A DNA stretch of 64,000 nt from Amycolatopsis sp. (GCF_025464955.1 NZ_JAODNM010000062.1:25117-89116), one strand, 5' to 3'; positions 22,843-31,979 are shown, numbered from the stretch's first letter. Translations and numbers: made by a program. The notes: generated from the letters alone by a model not told the origin.

Positions 22843-23568
22843 TCACGCAACACTGCGTGCCTTCGCCAGGTAGACGGTGTTCGTGGCCTTGCGGTTCTGC
22901 AGGGGATTGTCGAAGCTGACGACCTGTGCTCGCACGTCGGTGAAGCTCTCCGTTAGTGCCGCGGTGAAGGTGTCGTCGGGCGGGTCGTTCGACCAGAGGG
23001 CGAAAACTCCGCCGGGATGAAGGCTCGCGGCGAGGTGTCGGAGGCCGGCGGGTTCGTAGAAGGCGGCGTGCCCGGGGTTCAGCCAGTGGCTCGGCGAGTG
23101 GTCGATGTCAACGACGATCGCGTGGAAACGGCGGCCAGGGGAGGTAGGGTCGAGCCCGGAATCCGACTGGACCATGGCGAAGAAGTCGCCGTGGACCAAA
23201 GTACAGCGCGGGTCCGAAAGCAACGGCGCACCGGAGGGGATCAAGCCGCTTCGGTGCCATTCGATGACTTCACCGAGCGCGTCGATGACGGTCAATGAGT
23301 TGACCTCCGCGCTTTCCAATACCGTTTTCGCGGTGTAACCCAGACCGAGACCGCCCACGACGACGTCGAGGCCGGACCCCGTCAATTCCGCCAGTGCGAG
23401 ACGGCCCATTTCCTCTTCGGCGACGGTGAACAGACTCGACATCAGGAAGTCGTCGTCGAGTTTGATCTCATAGACTTCCCGGTCGAAAGTGAGATCCCAG
23501 CGGCGCCGCAAAACCAGTTCGCCCATCGGGGTCGGGCGGAAATCGAGTTCCTCGAAGCGCGCATTCAC
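22843..23568 (-). CDS. Spermidine synthase-like methyltransferase-fold protein
   Basis: 241 residues with the aminopropyltransferase Rossmann fold: a DEFLMSS-like substrate loop (KLDDDFLMSSLFTVAEEEM), the SAM/dcSAM-binding motif DVVVGGLGLGYTAKTVLE, then LTVIDALGEVIEWHRSGLIP and HAIVVDIDHSPSHWLN, with a C-terminal ASLHPGGVFALWSND. Family members make polyamines from decarboxylated SAM, but this branch in actinobacteria often lacks full catalytic residues, and its substrate is uncertain. No adjacent SAM decarboxylase gene is present. The ATG at 23568 is the only reasonable start. Confidence 0.85.
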   Translation of the reverse strand: MNARFEELDFRPTPMGELVLRRRWDLTFDREVYEIKLDDDFLMSSLFTVAEEEMGRLALAELTGSGLDVVVGGLGLGYTAKTVLESAEVNSLTVIDALGEVIEWHRSGLIPSGAPLLSDPRCTLVHGDFFAMVQSDSGLDPTSPGRRFHAIVVDIDHSPSHWLNPGHAAFYEPAGLRHLAASLHPGGVFALWSNDPPDDTFTAALTESFTDVRAQVVSFDNPLQNRKATNTVYLAKARSVA

Positions 23569-23623
23569 CTCGGGTACCGCACAATTGCGGGCCGGAAAGA
23601 GGAATTCATCCCCGCACAGTAGA

Positions 23624-23656
23624 CGCCCGGCACCGCGGGGTGCGCGGTGCCGGGCG
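23624..23656 (-). terminator. Terminator of the S53 peptidase gene
   Basis: A perfect 14-bp stem CGCCCGGCACCGCG/CGCGGTGCCGGGCG with a 5-nt loop, 24 bp after the peptidase stop codon. Confidence 0.7.
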
Positions 23657-23679
23657 GTTGTCCTACTGCCGGGTGAAAA

Positions 23680-24879
23680 TCAGCCCTTGAAAGCGGCTGT
23701 GCCGTTCGGGGTACCCAGCCCGGTCGGGCCGTCCCAACCGGTGCCCGCGTTGCACTGGGCCGTGACCGAGCACGAACCGTTGCTGCCGGTGGTCACGTCG
23801 AACAGGCCGTCGGTGTGGGCGTACGGGTATGAGTTCGGGCTGGCCGAAGCTGCCGGTGCGCCGGCCAGCGCGTAAACGCTCGCGATGATCGGCGAAGAGG
23901 CACTCGTTCCGCCGTAAACCGCCCAGCCGTTGCCACCGTAGGTCTGGTAGACGGCCACTCCGGTCGCCGGGTCGGCCACCGCGGAGACGTCGGCTTCGGC
24001 CCGGTTGTTACAGCCGGTGTTCACGCTGCTCTGGAACGACGGCTTGGCGACGTCGGTCGAGCAGCCGCTGCCGGCGCCGCTCCAGGCTGCTTCGGTCCAG
24101 CCGCGGCTGGAGCTGTCCTTGGTCAGCGAGGTACCGCCGACAGCCGTGACGCCGGCGCCGGTAGCCGGGTAGCTGGCGCCATAGCCGCTGTCACCGGTGC
24201 TCGCGGTGACAGCTACTCCTGCGTGCGTGTAGTACGACGAGTCCGACGCGGTCTCTGAGCCGTCCTCGGAGCCGCCGTAGCTGTTCGAGACGTACTTCGC
24301 ACCCAGCGAGACGGCGGTGTTCACCGACTTGCCCAGGTTGTCGATCGTGGCACTGTCGGCCTCCACCAGCAGGATCTTGCAGCTGGGGCAGGTCGCCGAA
24401 ACCATGTCGACGTCAAGTGAGATCTCGCCGGCCCAGCCGGTGTCACCGGCCGGGAGCGGGCTCGTCTTGCCGTTCTGGTTGACCTTGGAGAAGCAGCCGT
24501 TCGCCGTGGAGCACTCCGGCAAGCCGAACTGCTTGCGGTAGGCCGCGAGGTCGGCTTCGGCGTTCGGGTCGTCGTTCGCGTCCACGATCCCGACCGTCTG
24601 GCCGGAGCCGCCGGCGCCGAGCTTGTAGGCGGACTGGATATCGGACGGCCCGAGCCCGCTCGGAGCTGCGTTGGGGGCAAGCGCGTGGGCTTGGATATCT
24701 GTTCTCTTCAACGCGAAGCACGTCGCCTGACCAGGCTGTACCGCCTGGTCGCAGACGTGGGCCGTCTGGGGCTGAAGTGGCGTCGCGATGGCGTTCGCTT
24801 GCGCCGGTAGCGCACCGAACGCCAACGCCAGGGATGCGAATCCGGCGATGGCGGTAAGTCCCCGCAAAGTACTACGCAC
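23680..24879 (-). CDS. Secreted S53 (sedolisin) family serine peptidase
   Basis: 399 residues with a Sec signal peptide cut near AQANA (residue 30). The catalytic triad of sedolisins is visible: E152 and D156 in GEISLDVDMV, D230 of the oxyanion hole in STGDSGYG, and S326 in GGTSASSP. The usual calcium-binding C-terminus is replaced by FDVTTGSNGSC and GWDGPTGLGTPNG. Sedolisins usually carry a ~180-residue activation prodomain; here only about 45 residues separate the signal from the catalytic domain, so maturation must differ. Sedolisins act at acidic pH outside the cell. Monocistronic, with a strong terminator hairpin at 23624-23656. Confidence 0.92.
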   Translation of the reverse strand: MRSTLRGLTAIAGFASLALAFGALPAQANAIATPLQPQTAHVCDQAVQPGQATCFALKRTDIQAHALAPNAAPSGLGPSDIQSAYKLGAGGSGQTVGIVDANDDPNAEADLAAYRKQFGLPECSTANGCFSKVNQNGKTSPLPAGDTGWAGEISLDVDMVSATCPSCKILLVEADSATIDNLGKSVNTAVSLGAKYVSNSYGGSEDGSETASDSSYYTHAGVAVTASTGDSGYGASYPATGAGVTAVGGTSLTKDSSSRGWTEAAWSGAGSGCSTDVAKPSFQSSVNTGCNNRAEADVSAVADPATGVAVYQTYGGNGWAVYGGTSASSPIIASVYALAGAPAASASPNSYPYAHTDGLFDVTTGSNGSCSVTAQCNAGTGWDGPTGLGTPNGTAAFKG

Positions 24880-25762
24880 AGTGCCTCCGTAGTTGGCTGC
24901 TACCCACTCGTTGGAGTTAACTCAAGAGTGGGAAAATAAGCAACCCGACGGAAGTTGGGAATATTTCCGACCGTGCTACGCTGGCCGTCGATCGATCCTC
25001 CACCCGCTGACGACTTCTCGCACGCTGAGCGGGCGCGGACCCGAAATCTGCACGCACGTTGGGAGCCTGTGGGGGACCCCGTAATCCTTACGGCGCTTTT
25101 CTGTCCTTGTCGCCCTCCGTCGCGGCAGGCGCTGTGATAGGCGCGAGCGCATTGGCTTATGGGGCACCCACGTGACTCCGCACCGCCGATTGTTGATGAA
25201 ACCCTTACGGCGCAACAAATAGTCAGCCGGAAACGCCGTGTTGGACTCTTCCTCGTTCGCCGCTCGCCAGAGCATGCCTCTGAGCAACAAGCGCATCACC
25301 CTAACGGGTTACCTGCCACCCGTACGTGCCGCAACGTGCCCTGGGCGCTTTTCCACCAGAGTGCCCTCGTTCAGCGTTCAAGCAGGGCACAAAAGTACAA
25401 AAGTGCCTCTCCTGCTGGTTCCGTTTTACTGCAGCAGGGACCGGGGCGGACGGGGTGTCCGTGGAGCGGATCTGATGGGCCTGTCGTGTGGTGTGGGCGT
25501 GGTCGGCGGTCGGTGAACGTGGGACTCGTCGACCTGAACGTGGGACTCGCCGACGCGGCCCGCGAGTCCCACGTTCACGGCGCCGAGTCCCACACTCGGC
25601 TACCGACAGCGCTCTTGACCGCACGCCGCACGACCGGACCTCAGAACAGCCAGGAAGCCCCTACTCGCCCCGGTCCTTGCCGCTGTAAACGCCACCAGCA
25701 CACATCAACCAGCACCCCGGGGACCCACGCCTACGACACAAGAGCCACAAAAGTGCCCGCCG
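24880..25762. other. Long gene-free region with palindromic repeats
   Basis: 883 bp with no convincing gene. It contains GGGCACAAAAGTACAAAAGTGCC near 25385-25407, the GTGGGACTCG repeat cluster at 25513-25599, and CACAAAAGTGCCC at 25746-25758 just before the end of efeB. Short open frames on both strands look random. Confidence 0.5.
25513..25599. repeat. GTGAACGTGGGACTCG direct and inverted repeat cluster
   Basis: Two direct copies of TGAACGTGGGACTCG (25513-25528 with a leading G, and 25535-25549) are followed by an inverted copy (25563-25578, 16-bp perfect with the first) and a partial inverted copy ending at 25599. The array can fold into alternative hairpins. Function unknown. Confidence 0.75.
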
Positions 25763-26998
25763 TCAAGCCGTGAGCAGGGCCTTGGCGTAGTAGTCGTTGG
25801 TGTCGCGGACGCCGGGCAGGGCGAGGAAGTAGCCGCCGCCGTAGGGCTGGATGTAGTCGACGAGTGGTTCGTCGATGAGCCTGGTCTGGGTGGCTTCGAA
25901 CTGGCGCTTGATGTCCTGCTGATAGCAGACGAACACCAGGCCGGCCTCCATGTTGCCGTTCTGGTCGACGCCGTTGTCGTAGTTGTACGGCCGACGCAGG
26001 ATGCGGCTGTTCGCGGTCTCCGGGGTGCGCGGGTTGGCCACCCGGATGTGCGAGTCGACCGGGATGACCGTGCCCTTGGGGTCCTTGGCGTAGTTCGGGG
26101 TGTCGGTTTCGACCGCGCCGTCGAGCGGGGCGCCGGTGTCGCGCCGGCGGCCGAACATGTTCTCCTGCTCGTTGATCGACACCCTGTCCCAGAACTCGAC
26201 GAGCATCCTGATGAACCGCACCACCTGGTACGAACCGCCGACGGTCCACGCGGGGTCGGCCGCCCCCGGTTGCACCCAGACGATCTGGTCGTCGTCGGAC
26301 CGCGCGGGCTGGGAGATGCCGTCCTTGAAGCCCATCAGGTTGCGCGGAGTGCCGGACGGACGCGGCGGCGACACGAACCCGTCCATCCGGTACTTGATCT
26401 GCATGCCGCCGCGGGTGTGCTTGGCGATGTCGCGCAGTGCGTGGTGCACGGTGTCCGGGCTGTTCGCGCAGATCTGCAGGAGCAGGTCGCCGTGGCAGAC
26501 CGCGGGTTGCAGCGAGTCGTTCGGGAAGCTGCGCATCGGCACGAGACCGGCGGGCTTGGCCGACGCCAGGCCGTAGCGGTCGTCGAACAGGCTGCTGCCG
26601 ACGGACACGGTGACGCTGAGCCCGTCCGACGGGATGGCCGGGCCAAGCACGTCGGAGTCCGAAGGCGGAGCGCCCACGCCGAGGTTGGGCGCGACGCCGC
26701 CGGCCGTCAGGAACCGTGCCCGGTCAGTGAGGGTCTGGAACAGCGCGACGAGGTCCGTCTTCTTGGCAGCGGTGACGTCGAAGGCGACATGCGTCGAGTA
26801 CCGCTGCTGCGGCGTGGGTCCGACGATCCCGGCCTGGTGGACGCCGTGGAACGGCACCAGTTCCGGGGCGAGCGGGCTCGCCGGCGTGGCCGCGTTCGCG
26901 TCGGCTTTCGCCCCGGCCGCCAGCAGGCCGCCACCCAACGCGGTGCCGGCCGCCCCGGCGACGGCGCCCCTGAGGAGATTACGGCGGTTGATGTCCAT
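25763..26998 (-). CDS. efeB: Dyp-type heme peroxidase EfeB, Tat-exported
   Basis: 411 residues. The N-terminus MDINRRNLLRGAVAG is a twin-arginine signal, so the enzyme is exported folded with heme. Dyp hallmarks: the GxxDG motif in NLMGFKDGISQPA (distal Asp), the proximal His region VDSHIRVANPR, and the C-terminal FVCYQQDIKRQFEATQTRL and GGGYFLALPGV. It lies directly downstream of the iron permease fusion gene on the same strand (33 bp), as in efeUOB operons, where the peroxidase is proposed to oxidise ferrous iron or release iron from heme. An IdeR-like box upstream of the permease should control both. Confidence 0.93.
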   Translation of the reverse strand: MDINRRNLLRGAVAGAAGTALGGGLLAAGAKADANAATPASPLAPELVPFHGVHQAGIVGPTPQQRYSTHVAFDVTAAKKTDLVALFQTLTDRARFLTAGGVAPNLGVGAPPSDSDVLGPAIPSDGLSVTVSVGSSLFDDRYGLASAKPAGLVPMRSFPNDSLQPAVCHGDLLLQICANSPDTVHHALRDIAKHTRGGMQIKYRMDGFVSPPRPSGTPRNLMGFKDGISQPARSDDDQIVWVQPGAADPAWTVGGSYQVVRFIRMLVEFWDRVSINEQENMFGRRRDTGAPLDGAVETDTPNYAKDPKGTVIPVDSHIRVANPRTPETANSRILRRPYNYDNGVDQNGNMEAGLVFVCYQQDIKRQFEATQTRLIDEPLVDYIQPYGGGYFLALPGVRDTNDYYAKALLTA

Positions 26999-27031
26999 GG
27001 TTGGCGCCTTCTCTTTAGTGCGCAGAGTTCC

Positions 27032-29074
27032 TTAGTGCGCGGGGACTTCGAGCAGATCGGGGACGTCCGACAGGTTCTCCAGAACCGCGCCGAGCGTCGC
27101 GTTCACCCGCTCCTGCGCGGCCGTCGGCGTTGACGCCGGGCTGTGCCACTGGGTCGCCTGCAGTGCCTGGCTCAGGGTGTCGAGCTGACGCTGAATGGTC
27201 GGCAGCAGCTGCGGCGCGCGAGGCGTGAGCAGCGGCTCGAGCTCGCCGAGGACGACTTCGGTGCCCTGGACGTCGGCGTAGGTCTCCTGGTACGCCGCGC
27301 CGGAACCTTCGTCGGTCAGGCCGTTCAAGTGGTCCCGCAGCGCGTCTTCGAGGATCTCGTGCGCGCGGATCGGCATGTCCGTGGGATCGATGGTCAACTG
27401 CGGCAACTTGCCCTGCAACGTGGTGATGTCGCTGGTGAGCGCGTCGGCCACGGGGAGCAGCGCGACCGCGGACTGACCGTGCCAGAGGCCGTATTCCAGG
27501 CGGTGCAGGCCGGTGAACCCGCTGTCGTTCACGCCGTTGGGCAGGGCCTGCGGCAGCCCGTCGATGGCGTCACCCGAGTCGCCGAAGCTGTCGTACGCGG
27601 CGCCGACCTGCTCCCAGGTGAGTTGCGCCGCCAGCCAATCCCGTTGTGCCGCCGGGAGTTGCCCGCTCGCCAGGTCCACGCGGATCGTCGCGACCTGGCT
27701 GAGCAGCGTGACCAGCTTCGGCCTGACGTAGCCCTGGTATGCGGTCGCAGCCGGCTGCAGGTCGTCGGTGGTCACCGGTTTGACCGCGGCCGGCGGAGCC
27801 TGGGCGGTGTCTCCGGAGATCTGGAGCGTTGCCGACGTCATGTCGGGCAGGCCGTCGGCGAGGCAGCGCCAGAAGTAGCCGCCCGTGGTGAGGCCGGTCG
27901 ACAGGGTCTCCTGGGTGGCCGGGCCGAGCGTCTCGATCTCGGCGGCGATGCCCTGGGTGGCGGCTTGGACGAGGTTGACCTCGACGGTGTGGCCCGACTT
28001 GTTCACCACGGTGTAGGACTGCGATCCGGCGCCGGTGGCAGACCAATCGGGTGCGCAGGCCGACGCCGTGACCTGGATCTGCTGCGAGCCCGCGGTGGCT
28101 TTGCCTGGCGCGAACAGGATCAGCGCGCCGGCCGCGACCGGAGGTACGACCAGCGCGGCAGCCACCGCGGTGACGACCCAGCGTCGCGCGGGCGGGGCCT
28201 TCACCAGAGCGGGCTCGGACTCTGCGGGAGGGGGCGCTGGTGCCGACGAACTCGCCTGCAGGAAGACGAACAGCACGCTGGCCAGGTAGACGACGTAAGC
28301 GATCACCTGCAGCCAGGTCATCTTCGGCGACAGCTCGGTGACGCCGGTGATGATCGACGCCCACCACGACGACGCGTCGATGTGCTGGGACAGGTCGAAC
28401 GCGACCCAGGTGTGTCCCGGCAGGATTCCGGCGTCCTGCAGGTCGCCGAGACCGTAGGCCAACACCCCGGCGGCGATCACGATCAGCAGTGCGGCGGTGC
28501 GGTTGAAGAACACGCCGAGCTGGATGCGCACGGTACTGCGGTAGAGCAGCACGCACAGCACGACGGCCAGCGCGATGCCGACAGCGGCGCCGATCAGCGG
28601 GGCGACGGTCTGCCCGGACGCCTGCGCGGCGGTGAACAGGAACAACGCCGTCTCGACGCCTTCGCGGCCGACGGCGAGGAACGCGGTCAGGGCGAGCGCG
28701 GCGGTGCTGATCTTCAGGGCGGTCGCGACCTTGGCCCGCAACTCGCCAGAAAGCGAACGGGCGGTGCGGCGCATCCAGAAGATCATCGCGGTGACGAGGA
28801 CCACGGCGATCACGCTGAGGGAGCCGCCCAGTGCTTCCTGCCCGGTGGTCGACAGGATCGAGCGGTAGAACGTGAGCACGGCGCCGAAACTGAGCGCCAG
28901 CACGACGGCGGCCACTACGCCCAGCCAAATCGGCGCGGTGGAAATCCGGCGACCGGCCGGGGTGTCGGAAAGGCCCGTTTTGCGGATGGCGGCGACCAGA
29001 ATGCTCACCACGAGCCCCGCTTCCAGCCCTTCCCGCAACCCGATCAACAGGTTCGGCAGCGCGTAAGCCCACAT
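27032..29074 (-). CDS. EfeU-EfeO fusion: iron permease joined to a cupredoxin/M75 domain
   Basis: 680 residues. The N-terminal ~280 residues are a seven-helix FTR1/EfeU permease with both RExxE iron motifs (REGLEAG near 14 and REGVETALF near 145). A further helix near 305-325 leads outside the cell to an EfeO-like part. This has a cupredoxin-like segment (QQIQVTASACAPDWSATGAG...NKSGHTVEVNLV) and then an M75 imelysin-type domain with GLHRLEYGLWHG and RAHEILEDALRDHL carrying the HxxE metal residues. Fusion of the permease with its periplasmic-type donor is known in some actinobacteria. GGGAGGGAGG precedes the ATG. The operon is efeUO fusion then efeB. Confidence 0.93.
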   Translation of the reverse strand: MWAYALPNLLIGLREGLEAGLVVSILVAAIRKTGLSDTPAGRRISTAPIWLGVVAAVVLALSFGAVLTFYRSILSTTGQEALGGSLSVIAVVLVTAMIFWMRRTARSLSGELRAKVATALKISTAALALTAFLAVGREGVETALFLFTAAQASGQTVAPLIGAAVGIALAVVLCVLLYRSTVRIQLGVFFNRTAALLIVIAAGVLAYGLGDLQDAGILPGHTWVAFDLSQHIDASSWWASIITGVTELSPKMTWLQVIAYVVYLASVLFVFLQASSSAPAPPPAESEPALVKAPPARRWVVTAVAAALVVPPVAAGALILFAPGKATAGSQQIQVTASACAPDWSATGAGSQSYTVVNKSGHTVEVNLVQAATQGIAAEIETLGPATQETLSTGLTTGGYFWRCLADGLPDMTSATLQISGDTAQAPPAAVKPVTTDDLQPAATAYQGYVRPKLVTLLSQVATIRVDLASGQLPAAQRDWLAAQLTWEQVGAAYDSFGDSGDAIDGLPQALPNGVNDSGFTGLHRLEYGLWHGQSAVALLPVADALTSDITTLQGKLPQLTIDPTDMPIRAHEILEDALRDHLNGLTDEGSGAAYQETYADVQGTEVVLGELEPLLTPRAPQLLPTIQRQLDTLSQALQATQWHSPASTPTAAQERVNATLGAVLENLSDVPDLLEVPAH

Positions 29075-29095
29075 CGAGCCTCCCTCCCCGCAAAG

Positions 29096-29114
29096 TCAAG
29101 TAAGGCTAACTTAA
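29096..29114. promoter_or_regulatory. IdeR/DmdR-like iron box
   Basis: On the minus strand, TTAAGTTAGCCTTACTTGA matches the IdeR/DmdR consensus TTAGGTTAGGCTAACCTAA at 14 of 19 positions. It lies 22 bp before the efe start and 70 bp before the divergent cupin gene, so it could repress both under iron sufficiency. Confidence 0.65.
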
Positions 29115-29183
29115 TTCCTGGAGGTGTTTCCAGCGTGAGGGGGTGCCCTAAGCTGAAAGAAGCAGCGGACGAGGAGGTTGAAA

Positions 29184-29600
29184 ATGGAAAGCGATAACAC
29201 AAGCAGTGTTTTCGACATATTCGAGGAAACTTCACTCTTACCGGACACAGCGGACACGATGTTGGTCGACAAGTACTTCGTCGACAAGGCGACAGCCAGT
29301 GCCCGGATTTTTCGGATATATCGGGAGGTTCCGCTCCATTTTCACAACGAGTGCGACGAGCACCTCTACGTCGTCAGCGGACGCGGCACCTTTCACCTCG
29401 ACGGCGAGGAGTACGAAGCCAAGCCGGGAATGTTCCTGTGCTTCGAGAAGAAGAAGGTCCACGGCTTTCCGCGGATAGTCGAGGAGCCGCTGGTGTTCCT
29501 GGCGATCGACGTTCCGCGCCGCCGACCGGACGACATCGTGTTCGTCGACCCCGACGCGGGCACCGCGGAAACTTTCATGGCCCGCAACAAGGCCGAATAG
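29184..29600 (+). CDS. Cupin-domain protein divergent from the efe operon
   Basis: 138 residues. ATG 29184 follows GAGGAGG, and an upstream TTG would leave no spacing. A single cupin barrel is evident: motif 1 VPLHFHNECDEHLYVVSGRG and motif 2 KPGMFLCFEKKKVHGF carry the His/His/Glu/His set that binds a divalent metal. There is no signal peptide. Proteins of this type are typically small metal-dependent isomerases, dioxygenases or sensors. Sharing the intergenic iron box with efeUO-efeB suggests it belongs to the iron regulon, but no precise reaction can be assigned. Confidence 0.87.
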   Translation: MESDNTSSVFDIFEETSLLPDTADTMLVDKYFVDKATASARIFRIYREVPLHFHNECDEHLYVVSGRGTFHLDGEEYEAKPGMFLCFEKKKVHGFPRIVEEPLVFLAIDVPRRRPDDIVFVDPDAGTAETFMARNKAE

Positions 29601-29675
29601 CTGCTGCGGACCGGTTCGGGCCGCAGATCGGGAAAAGACGTGGAGGCTCGGGTCCCAGCAGGGCACGATGTGCGC

Positions 29676-30530
29676 ATGCTGCTACTCGTTCCGTCCGACG
29701 TCCTTCGACCGCGTCGTCCCGACGAGCATTTCGCCGAAGAGGCGCGTGCTGCCCGCGAGTGCGGTATCGATGTCGCGCTGGTCGATCATGACGCGCTGAC
29801 CAGGGCAGGTTGAGCCGCTGAAGCGGTACGCGGGGTGCCTGCGAGCGGAGATGCCGTCTACCGCGGCTGGATGCTGCGTGGTGAGCAGTACGCGGCGTTC
29901 GCTTTGGCGCTGGCAGCGCGCGGGGTCACTCTGCGCACCGATGCCGACCAGTATCAGCGAGCACACGAGTTACCGGGTTGGTATGACCCGCTGGAGGCTG
30001 TCACCCCGCGTTCGACGTGGACCGTCGGTGATGAGCGTGCCGCGTTCGACCAAGCGCGTGGCGGTCTCGGCAGTGGTCCCGCTGTGTTGCGTGACTATGC
30101 GAAGTCGATGAAGCACTACTGGCACGAAGCAGCGTTCATCCCCGAGCTCGACGACGCGGACGCTGCCTGGGCTGTGGCGAACCGGTTCCGGCAGCTGCGC
30201 GACGACGACATGGTCGGCGGGTTCGTCCTTCGCGCTTTCGAGGACTTCACCTCGTCGGAGGTGCGCACCTGGTGGGTCGACGGTGTCTGCCGCCTGATCG
30301 GACCGCATCCTGACACGCCCGGCGACCCGCCGCCTGCCGAGCTCGACCTGGCCGCGGTCCAGCCGCTGGTCGCGGCGTTGGGGCTGCCATTCGTGACGGT
30401 GGACCTCGCGCTGCGGGCCGACGGTGCCTGGCGGGTCGTCGAACTGGGAGACGGCCAGGTCAGCGATCGGCCGGTCACCATTACGCCGGAGGCGATGATC
30501 GCCATGCTTCGCAAGGACTTCGCCGGCTGA
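29676..30530 (+). pseudogene. ATP-grasp (DUF4343-like) protein gene broken by TGA at 29811
   Basis: Translation from ATG 29676 gives LLLVPSDVLRPRRPDEHFAEEA...VDHDALTRAG, then TGA at 29811-29813. The same frame continues AAEAVRGVPASGDAVYRGWMLRGEQYAAF to 30530. Both parts together match a full-length ATP-grasp protein; the family normally reads DVALVDHDAL...VPxxGxxVYRGWML without a break. The C-terminal part keeps WHEAAFIPEL, VGGFVLRAFEDF and FVTVDLALRADGAWRVVELGDGQ, the ATP-grasp metal-binding block. A truncated product could start at GTG 29835. The next gene begins 10 bp later. A point mutation or sequencing error is the likely cause of the stop. Confidence 0.8.
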
Positions 30531-30540
30531 GACCCGTACT

Positions 30541-31932
30541 GTGGCGGGAATGCAGGGGTGGATGGGCCGATTCTTCGGCAAGACGGCGCCGGCGGGGGAG
30601 CCCCCGGTGTTCGCTTCGGGCCGTGACGACTACGACGTCGCGTACCGCAAGGCGATCGCGGACATCGCGGGTGACGTCGTGCGCGGCAAGTTCATCGCCG
30701 GACTGACCTGGAACCAGTTGTGGACCAGGGACACGGCGTACGCCGTCGACGCCGGGGCCGGTTTGGTGCATCCCGGTGTCGCCATGGCCACCCTGCGGGA
30801 CATGGCCAAACGCGGCCGGTACGGGGTGGTTTGGCGGCAGGACTCGTGCGGACATTTCGGCGGCTGGCCGAACCTGACTGACGCGATCGTCGGCGCGGTC
30901 GGGGCTTGGTCGGTCTATACGGCGTCCGGTGACCAGGAGTTCCTGCGGTGGAGCCACGACGTCACAAAGAATACCCTCGCCCGAGCTGAACGGGAGGTTT
31001 TCGACAGCTCCTCGGGGCTGTTCACCGGCTGCTCGACGTTCATGGAGTCCAACAGCGGCTATCCGGGGAAGTACGCCCACAAGGGTTCGCTGGTGGGGAA
31101 AACGAAGGCGCTCAGCACCAACTTGCTGCACTATCGGGGCTATGTCCTCGCCGCTCGGATGGGACGGCTGCTGGGGCAGGACGTCGGGTCTTTCGAAGTC
31201 AAGGCCGGGAAGCTGAAAGACGCGATCAACACGCGATTGTGGTGGCAGGACAAGGGCTACTACGCCTACTACGAGGACGAGGACGGTGTGGCCTCGGATC
31301 GGATGGAGGCGACTGGCGAGTCCTTCGCGATCCTGTGGGGAGTCGCGGATTCTGTGAAAGCGGCGAGCATCCTGGCGAACACGCCCACCACGCCGCATGG
31401 AATCCCGTCGCTGTGGCCGCAGTATCCGGAATGGACGGACTACAGCAAACGCAGTGACTCCGACTTCTACCACAACGGCACGGTCTGGCCGTTCGTCCAG
31501 GCTTATTGGGCGAGGGCTGCTGTGTCTCAGCGAGACATCGTACGGTTCGGTGCTGAGCTGGACAGCCTGCTAGAACTGTCCAAGAAGGACACCACGTTTT
31601 CGGAGTTCTATCTGCCCGAGGACGGCAAGCCCGGCGGGTCGCCACGTCAGTTGTGGAGCGCGGCCGGCTATCTGTCCATGGTCCACCACGGACTGTTCGG
31701 AATGGACTTCGAGGCGGACTCGATCCGTTTCGCCCCAGTCGTGCCACCCGGGTTCGATGGTCTGTCACTGACTGGGCTGCGCTATCGCGGGATGACGCTG
31801 AACCTCGCTGTGGCTGGATCTGGTGTCGAGGCTGTGCGGTTCGAGTTGGATGGGGAACCTCGTGACGATCCCAGCATTCCGTCGGATCTGACTGGAGTGC
31901 ACGAGGTTGTGATCAGTCTGGTTGACTCCTGA
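30541..31932 (+). CDS. Six-hairpin (MGH1-like) glycoside hydrolase
   Basis: 463 residues, GTG 30541 or ATG 30550. An (alpha/alpha)6-barrel glycosidase of the MGH1/GH15/GH37-like group. TWNQLWTRDTAYAVDAGAGL, near residue 55, carries the typical RD general-acid region. Others are LFTGCSTFMESNSGYPGKYA, ALSTNLLHYRGYVLAARM, then FYHNGTVWPFVQAYWARAA and the C-terminal GSPRQLWSAAGYLSMVHHGLFG. No signal peptide, so it acts on an intracellular alpha-glucoside, glycogen-like or compatible-solute substrate. It is 10 bp after the broken ATP-grasp gene. The C-terminal ~60 residues form a small beta domain. Confidence 0.85.
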   Translation: MAGMQGWMGRFFGKTAPAGEPPVFASGRDDYDVAYRKAIADIAGDVVRGKFIAGLTWNQLWTRDTAYAVDAGAGLVHPGVAMATLRDMAKRGRYGVVWRQDSCGHFGGWPNLTDAIVGAVGAWSVYTASGDQEFLRWSHDVTKNTLARAEREVFDSSSGLFTGCSTFMESNSGYPGKYAHKGSLVGKTKALSTNLLHYRGYVLAARMGRLLGQDVGSFEVKAGKLKDAINTRLWWQDKGYYAYYEDEDGVASDRMEATGESFAILWGVADSVKAASILANTPTTPHGIPSLWPQYPEWTDYSKRSDSDFYHNGTVWPFVQAYWARAAVSQRDIVRFGAELDSLLELSKKDTTFSEFYLPEDGKPGGSPRQLWSAAGYLSMVHHGLFGMDFEADSIRFAPVVPPGFDGLSLTGLRYRGMTLNLAVAGSGVEAVRFELDGEPRDDPSIPSDLTGVHEVVISLVDS

Positions 31933-31979
31933 CGTTTTCGCTCGCTCGTTTGGTGGTGGGTTTCAAGCTGGCGCCGGAT

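Noticed and set aside
25159..25773. Possible genes in the 24.9-25.7 kb gap
   Set aside because: Frames cross the palindromic repeat clusters, have no ribosome sites and change composition along their length.
27143..29197. A 684-codon + strand frame opposite the EfeU-EfeO gene
   Set aside because: Antisense shadow; REGLEAG and imelysin motifs lie on the minus strand.
29811..29813. Selenocysteine at the TGA in the ATP-grasp gene
   Set aside because: No bSECIS-like hairpin is evident just after it and this family is not known for selenoproteins; a nonsense mutation or read error is simpler.
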